Below, in pieces: positions 63,635 to 64,000 of a stretch of DNA of 64,000 nucleotides. The stretch lies in NCBI GenBank assembly GCA_027943335.1, contig BSBK01006021.1:2355501-2419500 (forward strand), read 5' to 3'. The translations under genes were made by a program, and so were the position numbers. Within the stretch, counting starts at the first letter, position 1, and each line of letters begins with the position of its first letter. The stretch comes from Chamaecyparis obtusa (lineage: Eukaryota > Streptophyta > Pinopsida > Cupressales > Cupressaceae). The notes under the pieces are model-generated. The model did not search any database, had not been told where the DNA came from, and saw nothing but the letters and a program-made list of their open reading frames with translations.

Positions 63635-64000
63635 ATGCAAACTAGCCAAAGGACTCAAAGGGCATTAGAAAGAGAAAGGAGGAAACTAGTAAAATCTAAA
63701 TCAAATAAGACAATGGATGAACCAACCGGTGAAGAAATGAGATCATTCATGGAAATAACAACCAAAACCTTAATGGAACAGATGGAAGCTCTAAAAAATA
63801 TGAATGCTTCAGTCAACGAACTCAGATCACACCCTAGCGGAAGGGATGTTCATACGAATCACTCAGAAAATAATAGTAGGACACCCACACCAAGAATTAA
63901 AAACCCATCCTTCCTACCCAAAAGAAACACACTAAGGGAGGAAGAAGGGAATAATCAAACTTCTCATAGCACGGAGGAACTAGCAGCAATGTACTCAAGT
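63635..64000 (+). CDS. gag N-terminus of element H (open to the window edge)
   Basis: The first ATG after the PBS (63635) opens a frame that stays open for 122 codons to the last base. It starts MQTSQRTQRALERERRKLVK, has a basic/charged region, a Met-rich helix (MEITTKTLMEQMEALKNMNA), a Ser/Asn-rich linker and KNPSFLPKRNTLREEE. This resembles the coiled N-termini of gypsy gag proteins, though no Retrotrans_gag motif is reached within the window. Position 43 bp after the PBS supports gag. It is the only retroelement frame here without a disabling lesion over its visible length, suggesting a younger insertion. Products of this frame would form the particle shell. Confidence 0.72.
   Translation, partial: MQTSQRTQRALERERRKLVKSKSNKTMDEPTGEEMRSFMEITTKTLMEQMEALKNMNASVNELRSHPSGRDVHTNHSENNSRTPTPRIKNPSFLPKRNTLREEEGNNQTSHSTEELAAMYSS

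Overview
This window looks like repeat-dense nuclear DNA from a seed plant with a very large genome. The long LTRs (up to about 3.7 kb), the deep nesting of Ty1/copia, Ty3/gypsy and LINE elements and the absence of any convincing host gene suggest a gymnosperm, possibly a conifer. That taxonomic guess is inference; no rRNA unit, organelle sequence or host gene fixes it. Almost every coding trace is a retrotransposon fragment carrying stops and frameshifts. The one exception is an open gag reading frame running off the right edge.

Left part (1-18.7 kb). A Ty1/copia 3' end (RNase H and 3' LTR, element A) is followed by about 3.5 kb that I cannot assign, two compound microsatellites and a minus-strand copia LTR end. 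A second copia-like element (B) follows, with the end of a 5' LTR, a tRNA-Met primer site and a gag with coiled coils and several zinc knuckles. Where pol would be expected lies a 2.8 kb reading frame of unknown function (ORF X), broken by ten in-frame stops but by no frameshift. ORF X ends against a 203-bp miniature LTR element (SMART/TRIM-like, two 72-bp LTRs). Next come the end of a third copia element (C), whose 3' untranslated region is an exact 55-bp tandem array encoding a perfect stem-loop, a LINE 3' stub, and a 632-bp Cassandra-like TRIM whose two 268-bp LTRs carry 5S rRNA-derived sequence.

Middle (18.2-42.6 kb). A minus-strand chromovirus-like gypsy element (D, 18716-34356, LTRs of about 3.75 kb) sits inside an ORF1-only LINE. 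D was later hit by three more ORF1-only LINEs, two of them with clear target-site duplications. Subtracting those two brings its LTRs to 3771 and 3752 bp. To the right, a degraded minus-strand copia (F) is interrupted by a second, unrelated LINE (36391 to about 40485) with endonuclease, reverse transcriptase and a pentanucleotide tail.

Right part (42.6-64 kb). About 10.7 kb of mostly unassigned AT-rich sequence contains several short tandem duplications and a LINE-type RNase H fragment. Then come a solo LTR with a perfect 5-bp target duplication (53321-55005), a minus-strand chromodomain gypsy element (E, 55423-61883) with an in-frame 330-bp duplication in pol, and a plus-strand gypsy element (H) inserted in E's 5' LTR. 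A 435-bp tandem duplication spans the E/H junction, and H's gag is open to the window edge.
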